Source of the DNA: Chrysomallon squamiferum
Lineage: Eukaryota; Mollusca; Gastropoda; Neomphalida; Peltospiridae
DNA length: 64,000 bases
Assembly (NCBI GenBank): GCA_012295275.1
Contig: CM022665.1
Coordinates: 9,878,976-9,942,975, forward strand
Direction: 5' to 3'
The notes below the pieces were generated by a model that saw only the letters and a program-made list of their open reading frames with translations, searched no databases and was not told the DNA's origin. The stretch's first letter is position 1; every line of letters begins with the position of its first letter. A program made the translations under genes and the position numbers. Below, in pieces: positions 32,436-47,798 of this stretch.

Positions 32436-33994
32436 TTGGGTGGGTGGGTGGGTGACGATGAGAGAGACGGAAAAAGTAGGTGCTACTGCATTTTTTAAAT
32501 ATAATTTTATATTGTACGTGCAGGAGCGGATTTAAGATTTCAAAAAAATGGGAGAGCGTCATCAGATAAACAATCACAACAACTACTACTGCTACTACTA
32601 CTACTAATAATAACAACATTATCAACAATAATAATAATAGTAATAAAAGAAAGATTCTTGCGTGAGATGGTGCCAACCCTCTAAAATGAGAAAACTAACT
32701 TTTTTTTTAATTGTTTTTCACAAGGAGAGCTCGAAGAACCTCCCTCATCATAAGTTCTGTATCCGCGCCTAATTTTGCTAAATGGATTTTTGATTTACTG
32801 TGTCACGTACAAAAACAACCCTGCACGGACGAGCTGCTCTGCGACGCTTGACTTTGCTGTACATAAGTAGATCTGAATCCCACGGTTCTTTTAGCAATAA
32901 AAAAAAATATAAAAAAACCTCAAAGAAATTTAACAGCTGCGTTACTTGATGGATATAATGAAAATACAGTCAAATGATTTCCTTGGGGTTTATTATCATC
33001 ACCCAAGGATATATCTAGGGACGTCACGGAGGTAGGTTTAGACCTATTTGTGGAGTAATCCCTGTTTATGCGATAAAAAAAGATTAAAAAAACAAAAAAA
33101 ACTGTTGATCGGGATGCTCTTACAGAAACCAAGAAGGGTCCATTGACACCAACACCGGTGTAGCATTAGATAGTGCCTTTGGTAGCAAAAGACCCGTTGT
33201 GTTTCTATAGCATGCCTGAAAAGAAGGCAACCTGAATTACAGAAGGCCCTCCATTACAAACGGAGCCTTATAACAAAGAATAAGCTTCATAACCCTTGAA
33301 TCAACAGATCCACATGATATTTTACAGATGTTACTGGCGAGAAATTTACATAAATGTTTTATGCTTGTTCGTAATCCTGTTTGTGAAATCCGAAACGTGA
33401 CAGGGCTTGTTCTAACATCACATTCTGTTTCACTAATTATTAATATGTATGCAGAGAATCCCCAGTATACGCGTGATCACGTTATTCTGCTGATCAGGTC
33501 ACATCTGATGGTTACTGATATTAAATCTGTGTCTTTGACCTTCTGTCCAAAATAAAATAAAATAATATCATGATGTACAGTATTTAACGTATATGAAGCA
33601 TAAACACATCCATTCAATAGACAGCCCTCGAAATTACAGCGTGCAAAAATTATTTTAAAAAGTTAATTTTATATTGTCCTATTAAAGATCCCAATTGTAA
33701 AAAAAAAATCACAACTGTGTAATCTTGTGTTGTCCAGTATAAACGAATTACATTTGTTTCTGAGCACAGTCTCATGTAGGTTACACCGAAATGTGTTCAC
33801 TGTTTTTACCTGTTGTTGATGAGTGTAGTTTAATTTCGATACGAGATACGGCTAGATATATTTTGTATGCTATTACAATGACGTTTAATGAAACACATTT
33901 TATACACTATATTTTCTTAAGGAAACATATGGACAGTCATGCACTGAGATACAGAGAAACAGATCCGCATACTCACGCGCGCGCACTCACTCCA

Positions 33995-34041
<47 letters not shown>

Positions 34042-37000
34042 TACACACACTGAAAGATCTATCCTCAGAGTACAAATATAATAATTATTTTATTACTGGA
34101 GACATTTTGGGGTTTTAATTTATGTTATCTTTATCTTTTTTGAAATCCTTTGCTTTGTATTAACGGATATAAATTAACAGATATAAACTGACAGTACTCT
34201 GTAAATCTAATACCAGAATAAATAATTTGTGTGAAGAATTTAAATGTATTGGTTTAACAATTTTGCTGTTGAAGTAAGCGAGCTATTAGTAATAGAGCGT
34301 TAGACTGACAAGCCAAGATCCGCTGGATCAGTGTTCCGTAGAGCACTGACTCAGCTATTTCCCAATCTAACCATTACCCATTAGGTTATCAGCGTTTACA
34401 CCACTTAAGAAAGTTCATATAAAATATCCCAAGTTTTTTTTATTGATGAAAGTATCAGCTGGAATTGCATTAATGGCTTTTTCTTTGAGAAACCGCTATT
34501 AAAAAAAACGTATGCTTGATACTAAGTAAGCGTCACTCTTAATACAAATCTCCAGGAAAATCTGAAAAAAAAAAAAAAAAAAATTATAGGAAAAACAAAA
34601 TCAAGATCATTATGAACATAAATGATCGTAAGATTTGTAGATCAGTTTTTTTTTTTTTTGTTTTTTAAGTAGTCTCTAAATAACGAAAAATCTATTTTTG
34701 TTTCATTACCCGATTAAAAATTAAAACCCGTTGCCGTTTTCGTTGTTAGTTTGTTAGTAGTTCCGGTAATGCCGTTAGTAATGGTGAATTATCCTTAACA
34801 GAGACTCTAAGAGTAATAACTCGCCTCTACTGTTAAATGTCATTTATAGTAAATGTTATTTAACTTTATTAAAGAGTTATTCCGCGTTATTCACAAATAC
34901 CAAACAAGATTTTATTTATTAAATCGATAGATTTGCCAGAATATATTGCTTTTTCGTACTTTCTGTTATACAAAAGCTAATAAAATAGTTGGAGTGTTAT
35001 TAATAGTATTATGAATTGGCTTGGATAGCATTTAACAGTATTTGACCATTCTTTTTTTTTTTTTTTTTTTTTTTCTTTTTTTTTTTTTTTATAGTAGTAC
35101 ATTTTCAAAATATAGATTTTGTATTTTGTAATAGTGCGAAATTTTATTTAACAATGATTTTTTTTTTATTATTAACAGTAAGAAGTCAGTTTTTATATAT
35201 TTTATGTGTGTTTTTTATATCATCGTGCGTATATATATATATGTGTGCGTGTGTGTTTCTGGTTTCCGTGCATATCTATAAATATGCGGGCAACTGTATG
35301 TAATTGTGTGTTTCTGGGTATATCTGTAAGTGTGTGCGCATATGGTATATCAATTCTGGTCAATACTGAATGGACAAGTTTGAGTGTGTATGCATCTGTG
35401 TGTGTAACGTGTCTGTACACAATTGTTTATTTAGAAATGTGTAGGTGTTTATGTTCGAATGTATTTGTGTTTGTATGCGTATGTGTACTTGTGTGTGTGT
35501 ACTTGTGTATTCCAACTGTTGTTAGAGATGGTCTATTAAAATGTACAAATTAATAAAATAAGTGTTAGTGTAAAATGGAAGAACACTTATCGTTTGCACA
35601 GGTACATGTATATTTATTCCAATGTATAAATATCCTATATGTTTCGAACTTTCAAATCCTTATTATTAAAGTTAATTAATGTATTGCATTTCCTCACATA
35701 AATTATTTTAAGCAATTACACGATACACTGAAGACTATGACAGGATCATTAAAGGCTGTCATAACCATTTCTCTGTTTTTGGAAAAATTTATATAAAAAA
35801 AACCTTTACGGCTAAATAACAAGCGTAGCCATTGAAATAACGACAGATGATTTCCTCTCACGTCTCATTATTATTCAAAAAATAAAATGTGCCTAACACC
35901 TTATAACTGTTAATATTATAAACCGTTCAGATATGCATTCATCACGTTTTTCTCTTCGTTCATCAGTTAGCAGCTTGTAAACCAGTGCTAGGTTTTTCTG
36001 AAATGAATCTATGCCATCCATGCTGTAAGAGACGGTGATCAAGACAAGAGGAGATAGGATGAAGAATCTTTCCACTATTCACATATATAGTATTAGTACA
36101 TAAGGCATTTCAGAGGAAGACAGGTAAACCGTCGAAAGCGAAACAGGGTGCAATGAAGAGTTAGATGGTTTTACTAGAATTTCTGGACATGATTCATGCC
36201 AGAATCTACAGTATGAGCAAGAGATGTACGAGTACATAATGCTAAAATATATGATGAATGACTTTATTAAGTCTGGTGTAACGTTCTTCAAATCCCAGAA
36301 ACAAATTTATCTGTGCGAAAAATTGCAAAATTATTCAGCATGCAGCAGAACAGTTTGATGTTTTTGTCTTCGTGCTACCATCACAAACATTTTTTAACTT
36401 GGGTTTTTTCTCAGTGTATTTCGAATTACGTATTGCACATTACAGTGTAGAAAATTTCAGTTTATTATGAATCTGTTTTATTTCTAACAGCAAACTGTAA
36501 CAAACAATTTTATTTACAGTCGGTTTGATTACAACTTAAAATGGTCTAACACACAGACACACACAACTTGTTGTGACGTCATCGCGGACTGACAGCTGTA
36601 TTTTTTTCTGACATTTGAAGAACCTTTAGAGCAGCATAATGGTCTGTCCTATATGCAGTGACCAAAAAAGATGAAAGAAAAGAGTACATTTAGATCTTTT
36701 CTTCTCCTCACAAACAAACACTTTAACATTTGAATTCCATTTTCTGATGACGCAGTGACGCAATTGCTGTCCCCCGCACAGTTACCCGCAGATGGAGTCC
36801 GTGTCTTCATTTTCTTTATACTTCGATTTATCAATTTATTTTCTCACTTTATGCATGGTGCAGTAAATGTTTCTGCGACCATAATATTGATGAAAAAACC
36901 ATCTCTGTTATGATATAATACGTTGTATGAATGTGTGCATTTCTACATATATTTATATAGATATGGACCTCTCTATGTAGTTATGAATGTATATGTGTAA

Positions 37001-38798
37001 CGTACGTACATGCTTACACATACATATGTTTATATGTCTGTATATGTATGTGTGTATGTATGTATGTGTGTATACATCCAAATACACATGCACAGAGAGT
37101 ATTGGTTAACCGAAAACACTTTCATACTGTAATTATTCACTGACATTTGTACGTTATATGTGATGTATGGATTAACTGAAGATCGAAGTTTACCTATTCG
37201 CCATTACCCAACTAAACTGTTCCTCTGGGGCAATTTCTTTATTAGTGCTGCATTCACATTTAATGCAGGTTGTGAAAAAATACTTTTATTCCAAAGGTTT
37301 CTGGAGTGTATTTCCATGAAGGTAAATAAGAGACTGTATTAGAGACTGATATAATGGTCTAAGTTAGGAGTTGTTCTATCATTCGATGTTACGCAGGACA
37401 AATGACTCGCAAAGAACGACCTCTAATATTCGTAACTTAATGCTTCAAAACTGAAAACAGTAGCAGCAGTTAGTGACTCTTCTTTTGTCTCATATTGTTT
37501 TTAGTATTAAAGTTTAAGATGATCCCGTACAAAAAAAAATTAAAATTAAATAAAATAAAAACCAAAATTAAAGGCTGAATTTTAAGGGGTTGTGGGTAAA
37601 TTGTTTGTTTAGTTCCGATTTATCATACTTCAATGAATCTCTAATTAAAACAATAATGGATTCAGTTTTATCGCAATAAAGATTTTAACCACCAAAACGT
37701 CTGCAAAATAAAGAAATTAAAAAGTATTTTCTTAAATTTTAATGCTCCCTTCCATACATACATGCATACGTACGCACGTACATACATACATACATACATA
37801 CGTACGCACGTACATACATACATACATACATACATACATACATACATACATACATACTTTAAATTTTAAGTTTTCTTTGGAAACCTGCAGATATTACATA
37901 AAATATTAAGTGTTGTGGTAGCAAACTGTAATGAACTTTACAAATTTGGTTTAAATTGCATCTGTAGAACATTGGATAATAATTAAAAAAAAAAAAAAAA
38001 AAAAAAAAGAAAGAAAAAATGGTTTAATTTGTTCGGTAAATTGAAATCACTCGTCTGAAATTGATTAACACTTAAATTACATTTACGTAGGCATTGAGTC
38101 GGTCACTAGCTTTTGTACGAACGTGATATCTGCGATTTTAAATTCCTCTACAGCGGTGCGCCACCTGAGTCGACAAATCTCGCCCATTCAGACACTTCTT
38201 TCATTACAGCGACAACGTCTACATTTTGATGAAACTGGCTAAACTGTGTTTGTGAACTGGAAAGGTTCAATTTAAATAGATCAATGTTCCCTTTGCTTTA
38301 CTTTCAGTAATCGTTTAAGTGGTATTTTAAGAAGAAAAACTGTTTAACCTTATGTTTGAAGTAATAGTACCATGCACATACGCACACATACACACGTACG
38401 TACGTACATACATACATACATTAAATATATGTGTTACACGATGTATATCTTGATATAAAATACTTTGAATATTTATTTTGCAGGTAAATGTAGAGGACGA
38501 TGGGATATACACGCTTGTTATGGTGGTAAGTACTTTAAATACATATTATTTATATTTCATATGTACAATAAAAATTCCAGCAACAAATTCATTTAAATAA
38601 TTTTTATGAAAAGTTCAAAGCCAAAGTCTTATTATATTTTAAGGAGTATCGTTTGTGACGTGTATAACTAACCTAAATATATTTTGTATTCGTTTAAATT
38701 ACTATATTATTTTGGTTATAGTACCCAGTCTTTGTTAATAATAAAGTATGAAAATAAAATAAAAAGTTCGATATGGTGCATGGAGGCAGTTATTTTTA

Positions 38799-38829
<31 letters not shown>

Positions 38830-40998
38830 CTGTTGTGAATCAAATGATCGGGACTTAAATCCTTTGTGACAAAAGAGATAATAGTTGAAATGTTTTATAC
38901 CATTTGAAAGCAGCCGCTGACATTAATACTAAGCGTGTATTTCTGTGATCTGTAACAGAAGAAGTCGCTACAAAAGATTTACGTATGTTATATTAACTTC
39001 TCTTTCCTTAACACCTCCGTTACTTATTTTTTTCTCCTGATTCCTCATCATAGATGAAGGAGGCGTTATCGATCTCGGGTTCTGCCTTTCTCGGTTGCCT
39101 TATTAGGCTATTTCCCAATCCAGACAGAGTTCCTTGACCGTTTTATCAAAGGCAGTAATATTTAGTGAATATATAAAAGATCTGTTGCTAGTTTCACTGG
39201 ACATAAACAGCAATCTTTAGTTCTGAAATTTGCACAGATAGTTTAGGTCTGCAGGTGTGTATCAGTGAGTAGAGAATATAAAAGCTGAACAAAACGGACA
39301 CAGAAATGATATCAAGTTAAATATAGAAACAGAAAACATAGAAGAAGATTCATTACAATGGACAAACGTCTAGACAGTAGAAAAATACTTTAGTATCAGA
39401 TATTTCAAATTAAGTCATTTTAGTCAACCTAAATTGCTTTTCGTTTTCTTAATTACAACACTGATATATGATAATTAAATATTGAAACATCAATCAGCAT
39501 CTTTTTTCAAAACGAAAACTGTGCTTTCTCACGCAAGAAGAAATATTATAACAAAACAAAAACAGTGGGAAATAAAATTTCAATTTCCGTGTTAATTAAT
39601 ATCCCCACGATTGTCCAGTTACTAATCTGTGGTCATTTATTTTGCATTGTCCTGCTGTAAATCTCAAATCTGTGATCATTTAATTTGTATTATTCAGGTA
39701 CAAACCTCTATTAACAATCATTTGTTGTCTATTGATTTCCTTCAGCCGAATCTGATATGAGGTCTCAGAATTAATTTTTCACAATCCACAATCACGTTAT
39801 TTATGCTGTGAGTAACTGCAGTCCCAGCTGTGTATGATAGACAGACATAGGTTACTTACAGACTGATCTCGCGAGACCTTTGCCTCGAGGTGATGCGATT
39901 AAGAGGCTCTGAACTAAGACATCATACCAAAAATAATTGTTACCGCCACGGGTTCGGCTCTTGATAATATTCTTATAGCCAAGAGATAACAAGCCATGAT
40001 GGTTAATGCAAGATTGCTCAGCCTTGCAGACATATCGGAAACATCGTGCGTGTTAAAGTGTTAAACCAGAGTTAATTGAAATACTCAAACAATGTTCAAG
40101 TCTGTAGCGTAACGCCACACCAGGTTAGAACTCCACCACAGCAGATTGTCTGGCTGCAGTCAGGCATTAGAACCGATACTAAGACTTGGTGACTTCATTT
40201 TAACGACAGGAAGCATTCTCGATAGTCGCTTAAATTATAAATACGATTTATGGGAAAGCAGTCCCTGCCTTTGCAAGAAATGACACGTTCCTGAATACGT
40301 AAACTTTCATAATTTAATCAGCTGTTTAGAACTGCACGTCATCCAAAAGACGATCTGTGGATAATTTAAAACAGAGATGAAAAAAAAAAAAAATACGTGT
40401 GCTTTCATTTTTTAATAATTTTTTTTAAATGTTCGTATGTCTGGAAGAGACAAGAACAAATTATTTTAAAATTTTTTTATATATATATATACCATTTGGT
40501 ATGATTGAGTTAATTTTTAACATTTTAAAATTATTTTTCTCTTCACAATATTGATCCAGGATTTGCGAGTTATTATTATTATTATTCCTTTTTTTTAAAT
40601 CTCCTTCGGCAAGCCATTTTATTTTAGTTTCTTTAAATTTTTCTCTTTTTTTTTCTTTTTCCTTTTTCTTTTTATCTTTTATTAAATTTTTTCTTTTATT
40701 TTTTGCTATCGTTTTTCTTTTGGAAATACGTTTTATTTTTTACACAAAATTTTTCGGCTGGGATATCCGTCTGAAACGTTTTATAATTTGAAAACATTGT
40801 TTTCTTATACCGGGAAAAAAAAAAGAAATGTTGTACTTGAAAAAAGTTTAAGTATCTTAAATTGACATTAACCTTTAAATTGTACTGGTTCTATGTAGAC
40901 AGTTTTTTTTTTCAAAAATCTAACAATTCGAATTATTAACAAAACATGTTTTCACCTTGAACAGAAAGGTCTAATACAGTTATCCAAAGTTTCCTAAA

Positions 40999-41035
<37 letters not shown>

Positions 41036-42292
41036 CTAATTCTTGGATTTGGATTTTTCAGAAACGTCCATTTTTCTTTCTACTGAAATCACTTGGGTAT
41101 AAACTTCAAAATGTTCAGTTCTAGGTCCCGTATTTTTTATACGTAACCCAATTCAAAGTGAAAGTTTTTTCTTCTTCCTTTCTTCCCTATGTTTTTTTTT
41201 TTTTTTTTTTTTAAATTAATCTTTTTTTTTCTTTTTTTTTTTCTTCTTTTTTTTTATTGTGGTGATCTGTATTTCGTCTGAAGTTGAAGTTAGGTAGACA
41301 TACAATGATGTCACTTAAATCCATTACCTAGTGGTATAGGTCATTAAATTTTATATGGGAACTAGCATGATAAAAAAAAAGAGCATCACTAACAATTTTG
41401 ATATTTGTTAACACGATTCCTCATGGATGGTTGAAAGAAGTGGATCAGTATAATGGTCGTGTACGTGTTTCATGTATTCACTGATGAAAAATGTAAAACA
41501 AAATAGATATATATATATATATATTTATCCATCCTGTCATCCATATATGCATCTCATGGTGAAGTGTCCAGAACAAGATTTATCTATTTATCAATACATC
41601 CTAGCTGTTCACAGGTTTGAATTACCATGATAGAGCACTAAGGCGTGATAAGTCGAAGGATGAGTTCTTCCCGATTCTTCCAGTGAACTGTTTTTCTCAT
41701 TCCAGCTGGTGCCTTTGACTTGTTTTTAAAGGGGATTAACAAACAAGAAAAATAAAAAAAACAAAAATCCCTTGCTACAAATCAATAAAGAGTCTATAGC
41801 AGGCGACAGCTCTTTGTGTCTACGGACATTAATCAAGCATATTACCGTATAATTAAAAAATATGTCAAGTACATCATTAAATGAATTACAACTTTTCTTA
41901 CTAACGTTTAAAAAAAAAAAAAAAAAAAACAGTTTTCGATCTCTCAGTAGTTATATATCCGTAATTAAGTTCAACTGAATTTTGATTTTATTTTTTTTGT
42001 TTTAAAAATCATTTTCAGAAAATGAAATTCCTCTATCCTAAAAGTTCAATTAACTGAAAATAATGATTTAAGTTCTTTTTCCTTTTTTTTTTTATTTTTT
42101 TTTTTTTAAATTTTTCAATGTAATTTCACCAGTGAATTGAACGCAATGGGCAATATAATTGCTTTCTACATAGTAACTATGTTAATTCTCTCTTCACGTT
42201 TGGCAAGAAAGGATAACGTTTTTATTATTTTTATTATTATTTTTATTTTTATTATTTAGTTATTTTACTGTTTATTTTATTTTATTTTATTT

Positions 42293-42327
<35 letters not shown>

Positions 42328-45300
42328 ACTGAATATATATGTGATTAAACACTGAACAGCACGAAAACTTCTTCGAAGATGAGGTTTGGTCTCATCGCTA
42401 AATTACATACATACACACATATATGCAAATATAATCTAGTTAATAATTAATACAGTTAGGAATAAGAGACATGCATGGAATGAATTTCAAACATCTATCT
42501 AAATGGTTGCATTACTACACATTTGGAGTGATTTAGTCCATTATTTTTTATTACAAATAAATCGAAGTTTAATTATATTTGAAATACGACCATTAGTATT
42601 ACGACTACAAGACTACAACTACTACTACAACTGTTACTACTAAAACTACTACTGCTATTGCTACTACTATCACTACTACTACAACAGCAACAACACAACT
42701 ACTACTACTACTAGTACTGTACTCCTACTACTGCTAATAACAATAATGAAGATTTATTTATTTATTTATTTATTTACTCATTTATTTTTGCCTCCTTAAA
42801 CACGCCTGCCACTTGGTCATGGTGAATAAATAGCAATTAGTATCATAGAATTCCGCAAAGGGGTCAGAAAACGAACAGAAAAATAAGTCTGATCTGTTGA
42901 CTCGATGCAGTACTGCATTATTAACTTCGTTAATTCTGAGACATTAACTTTGTCAAAAGCTGTGATTTAAGTGACAAACAATTTCCGGTTTCTTTCAACT
43001 AACCGTAAGTGACTTTGTGAGAATATGAATGTGCATTCAGGATTTTTTTTTTTTTCTTCATATTTAGGTGTTTTTCTTTTTGTGTAAGGAATTTTTATTT
43101 AGGGAAAGATTTTTTTTTTTTTTTTTTTTTTCTTTCAGAAATTAAGCGTCATCACTTGATTTGACACACAGTAATCGTTATTCTCGTCGATTTAGTGTGT
43201 TTGTATCTGACGTGTTATTTCTAAGACCACATTGATTTTTATAATCATGTTTTTTTTATACAAACCGTCATTGAATATATAGATGCTTATAAACCGCAGA
43301 GCAACCTTTTGGAGAGAAGGGTGCAGACAGCTATGCAGTGTTTTAGAGGAGGGCCAAGATATAAAAATTTATTATATATTTATATACACATGAATAACTG
43401 AATGACTGGCTGTTTGAAAAACATTCAAAATATTTTAATACAACATTTATCAACAGGCAGTCACACATAACATGACAAAAAACACTCGCTCTGGCTAATA
43501 CCCGTGTTTAGGGCATTGGTTAGCAGCAAGGGTTCATTTATGTGCACCTTCCCATTGGCGGGATAGTACATACAGAAGTGTTTGAAAAACCAATACTGGA
43601 GAGGTAGCTGAAACATGTGATAGCACAATGGCATCCCAACATGCCTCAATTCAGCGTTCTAGCAGCAAAGCTTAATACAGATACCACACAATGTTTTCGA
43701 TTTCCAGAAACCCGGCTTTAGAAGTGTTTCAGTTTGAATCTGTTAAATACAGTTTCGCTCTTTTTCTTTTCAGTGTTTATTTATTATATTTTAAGATTAT
43801 GTTAAGCCTTGGTCCAGAAAACTGGAAAATCAAGAAATGTGTTCATTAATAGGACACCCAATCAAATAAACAGTTCTTTCCATTTGTCTCAAATTAAGAA
43901 GGCGAGAAAAATAGACAAGATCATTAATGAAACACAAGATGAATTTGGTCAGAGTGCCTTTGGTCAAAGCTATGCTTAATACGAAAAGTATAGTTTAATG
44001 TTCTAATTTAATTTATTGTAATATTAACAATATTATCTGACCATCTGTGAAAGTCAGTATACCAAGAGAAAAACAAAGCCAAAAATATCTTGTAATTTTT
44101 TAATGATTCAGTAGCCTACCAAGTCAAATTTAGATTTCCTATTAATTATTTAAGAAAGGTAGAAGAAATACTTTATTTAACACACTTTTAATCTACAGTT
44201 ACATACGACAACGAGACAAGAAGCCTTCAGCTACGCATTGGGTTATTCTTTTTTTTCTGTCTAGTAGCAAGATATTTTTTATATGTGAACCTTCCCACAA
44301 ACAACACAGCATGTACCATTGCCTGTGATAAATTACAGTGGAACAGTGGTTGGAACGAAAACTAGCCCGATGATGTAACCGAGAAGGATTGATTCTGTAA
44401 CCAGTCATTCATCAGGCCAGCGCTCTGCGACTGAGCATCAATCTGTCCCTTCTTTGAATAATGACTTCGTTCCGGATACAGAATCTGCGACATGCATCAC
44501 GTTTTGGCTGAATGTAACCCTCAGAGAGAAAAAATGTGTCTTTGATCATGTTCAGCATGTAACACAATCACTTCTCGTCATCCATAATTAATAAGACGAA
44601 GTAAAAGAATCGTCTGTTTCTGTGTAGGCGTCATTAGTTTGCGTTTACAATGCGTCATTTTTGAATAGCAAGACGAAACGGTATATCCGACATTATTAAC
44701 TACACGTTTAAATATGTATTTGATTGAAAGTGTTTATGTTAATATATCTCTAACATGCAATAGCCAGTGACTGTTAAAAGTAAGTGCTGTTTTGACAGGG
44801 AGCTGTCACTGTTGAGCATAAAATAGCCTGTTGATAAGGAAGCAGTTATGAAATGGCCTGTGTTTAACATAAAATAATTAGTAACTGACAGAAATAGACA
44901 ATATTTAACATTAAAAAATCAGCAACTGACATAATGTAGTCCGTTTTTTACATAAAAGACAATATTTAACATAAAAAATAATCAGCAATTGACATAATGT
45001 AGTCCGTCTTTTACATAAAAATAGACAATGATTAACATAAAATAATGAGCAACTGGCATAATAGAGCCAAATAATTCTTTTTGGATTTATCTCTGTTTAT
45101 ATTTATATTTTTTTTTCTGTGTGGTTTCTTGGATATAATGGTTTTGTGGTGTTAATATGTTTCATTATTAATAAAAATAAAAAATAAAAAAATAAAAAAT
45201 ATACAAATAAAGGTTTTATGACAAAAATAATCAGGTTTTTACCTTGACAAAAATAATCAGGTTTCTATTCAAGACATGTATTAATAATGTCTTACAAAAG

Positions 45301-45417
45301 AATTTAAAAATATCACATCAAAAACTATATCAGCTGTCGTGAAATGAATACTTCAATAGTTATGTTCATTAATAAAATACATTACAGTTCAAATTAAAAC
45401 ACGATGAATATGGCCAA

Positions 45418-45466
<49 letters not shown>

Positions 45467-47763
45467 TTATATAATTAATAATAATAAATAAATAAAAAAC
45501 AATCATAAAATTTATATTAAATTAATATAGTGCGAGTTAGAAAACCATAAAGACCATAAATATTCTGATATTACGGTTAAAATGATTGGTTTAAAATGAA
45601 ATGAGAAACAACTGAACTAAATGAAAAATACTCAGTGCCTAGTTCAATGTATTCACCAAATGAAATAAACTTTACATCTATTGTTAATTTTATTGATATT
45701 CCGCGCATTTTTTTATGGCCAGCAGAGAAATGAAATGAACGGTTTTGCTTTTAAAACGAAAAGAGCCAGACATTTATTTTCTCATATCTCCCTTGAGAAA
45801 TCAAAATATTCATTTATTTAGTTTGTTATACATTAATTTTTTTTTATATATATATATATATATACATAACAGAAACGTTATTTTGAATGCATAATTCTTT
45901 GATAGCTTTCGGTTTATAGATGAATCCCTTTTGTCGAATAAACAGTTTTTGTTATCTACCTAGTCCAGTGTCAGATGTTAATATATTATTTACAGTACGT
46001 CGTAATTATATTATGTTTCTTGATATGTTCCTATTTTTATGGTCTAATGTTGAATATCATTTCAAAAATAAACAGTACTTGCCATCAACCTAATCCAGTA
46101 TCAGACGCTAATATATTATTTACAGTACGATACATTACAATTATTATGTCAGTGTATTTTCCTATTTGTCTGATGGTCAAATGTTGAATATCGTTCCTAA
46201 AATAAAGAGATCTTGTTATCTGCCTAGTCTTATATTATAATTATTACGTTAAGTTTCTATTTTCATGTTTGCTCTAAAATTGAATATCGTTTCTAAAATA
46301 AACAGTTATTATTTATCTGTTCCAGTGTCATGTGTTGATATATAATTTACAATACGTTATATTATAATCATGTTCTTTTTAAGATATTTTCCTGTTTGTT
46401 GGGATATCATTTTCTGAGGTATCTGCCGATATTACATATTAATATATCACGTAAAGTGAAATGTTCAGATTTAGAATATTTTACAGTTTATACTAATTCA
46501 GTGTTGAATGCTATTTCTTGAATAACTAGAGTCTTAAAGTATGTTATGTTACAATTACGCAAGTTTCTAGGAACTTGCCTCTTTTTACTGAACTGATGTT
46601 GCATCGGTATTTCAGTTGTGGTTATCTCCTTGGTCAAATTTAGAATCATTTTCTTGAAGTAATAATCGCAAATTCAAATATACCTGTGGCAATTTTTGTA
46701 CATTTTTATAATAATAACAGAAGCATTCACAGAGGCTGCCATTTCCAGTGTTTTCATCTTGTTCCGTTTTGCGTGATGGGGCTCGGCTGTGACGTTATGT
46801 CGCACACAGAAATACAGGAAACGTTCTAACAAAAATATATTTAATGCGGATAATTTTTGTTGTTTATTTTTTAAAAAAAATTCTGTACGAAATTACGTCA
46901 TCGTACAAATGATTACTAACAATCGATGCTCATTTATTCGGGGTATTATTATTGTCTGGTATACTTTATTGTTAGCAAAGTTTGTCTCCACAAACACACA
47001 CAAATAAAACGATTTCATGATATATGATATAAAATGTATTTGACTGATCTAATCCGTACGACAAACTGACGTTAAGTATATCTCGTTCAGGACAGGACAA
47101 GACATTAACCATATTAAAGCAGTCTATAAAATCTGTTTTTGTATCATTTTTCGTAGGTAAACGTTCAGACCCAGTAATGACAGAGGCGGAGGTGAAACGG
47201 ATAAGAAGTAACTTACTGAGAAATCTTCTTACACGCAACTCGTACGAACCACGCGAAATTAAGGATACACAAAACGAATCGCAGATGACCGATGTTTCCG
47301 ATTCTTTGAATTATAAAAACTACGAAATGGGCGGGGATGATACACCTGCCCGTGTCCCAGACGTCAATAGATTACTATCGCTGATGAGGCTATTGGTAAG
47401 TAGCAGTCTAAGCCAAAAAAAAAAAATAATAATAATAATAATAATAATTAATAATTAAAGAACTAAACAGATAAATAGAAGTCGGATCTGTCTTCACTCT
47501 ATGAGATTTGTTTATCCCGTATTCGGCCTGTCCGTGTCCCATATATCATATCTCTATCTATCTATCTATCTATCTATCTCTCTCTCTCTATATATGTCTG
47601 TCTGTCTGTCCGTCTGTCTGTGTGTCTACATATACACACACGCACATTTCTTACACAAGTCATACAGTAACGATTTATCGAACACGTTTTAATGCTCAAG
47701 TGTAATATAATGATTTTTATAAAACATACATTTTGAAATTCAGTCAAATCATATGTATGTATG

Positions 47764-47798
<35 letters not shown>

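Noticed and set aside
33328-33555. 75-codon plus-strand ORF
   Set aside because: Lies in intron 1, shows no domain or splice context, and looks like chance.
39885-39965. Possible tRNA gene
   Set aside because: A B-box-like GGGTTCGGCTC is present but no cloverleaf with paired acceptor stem could be drawn; a degraded SINE head is more likely.
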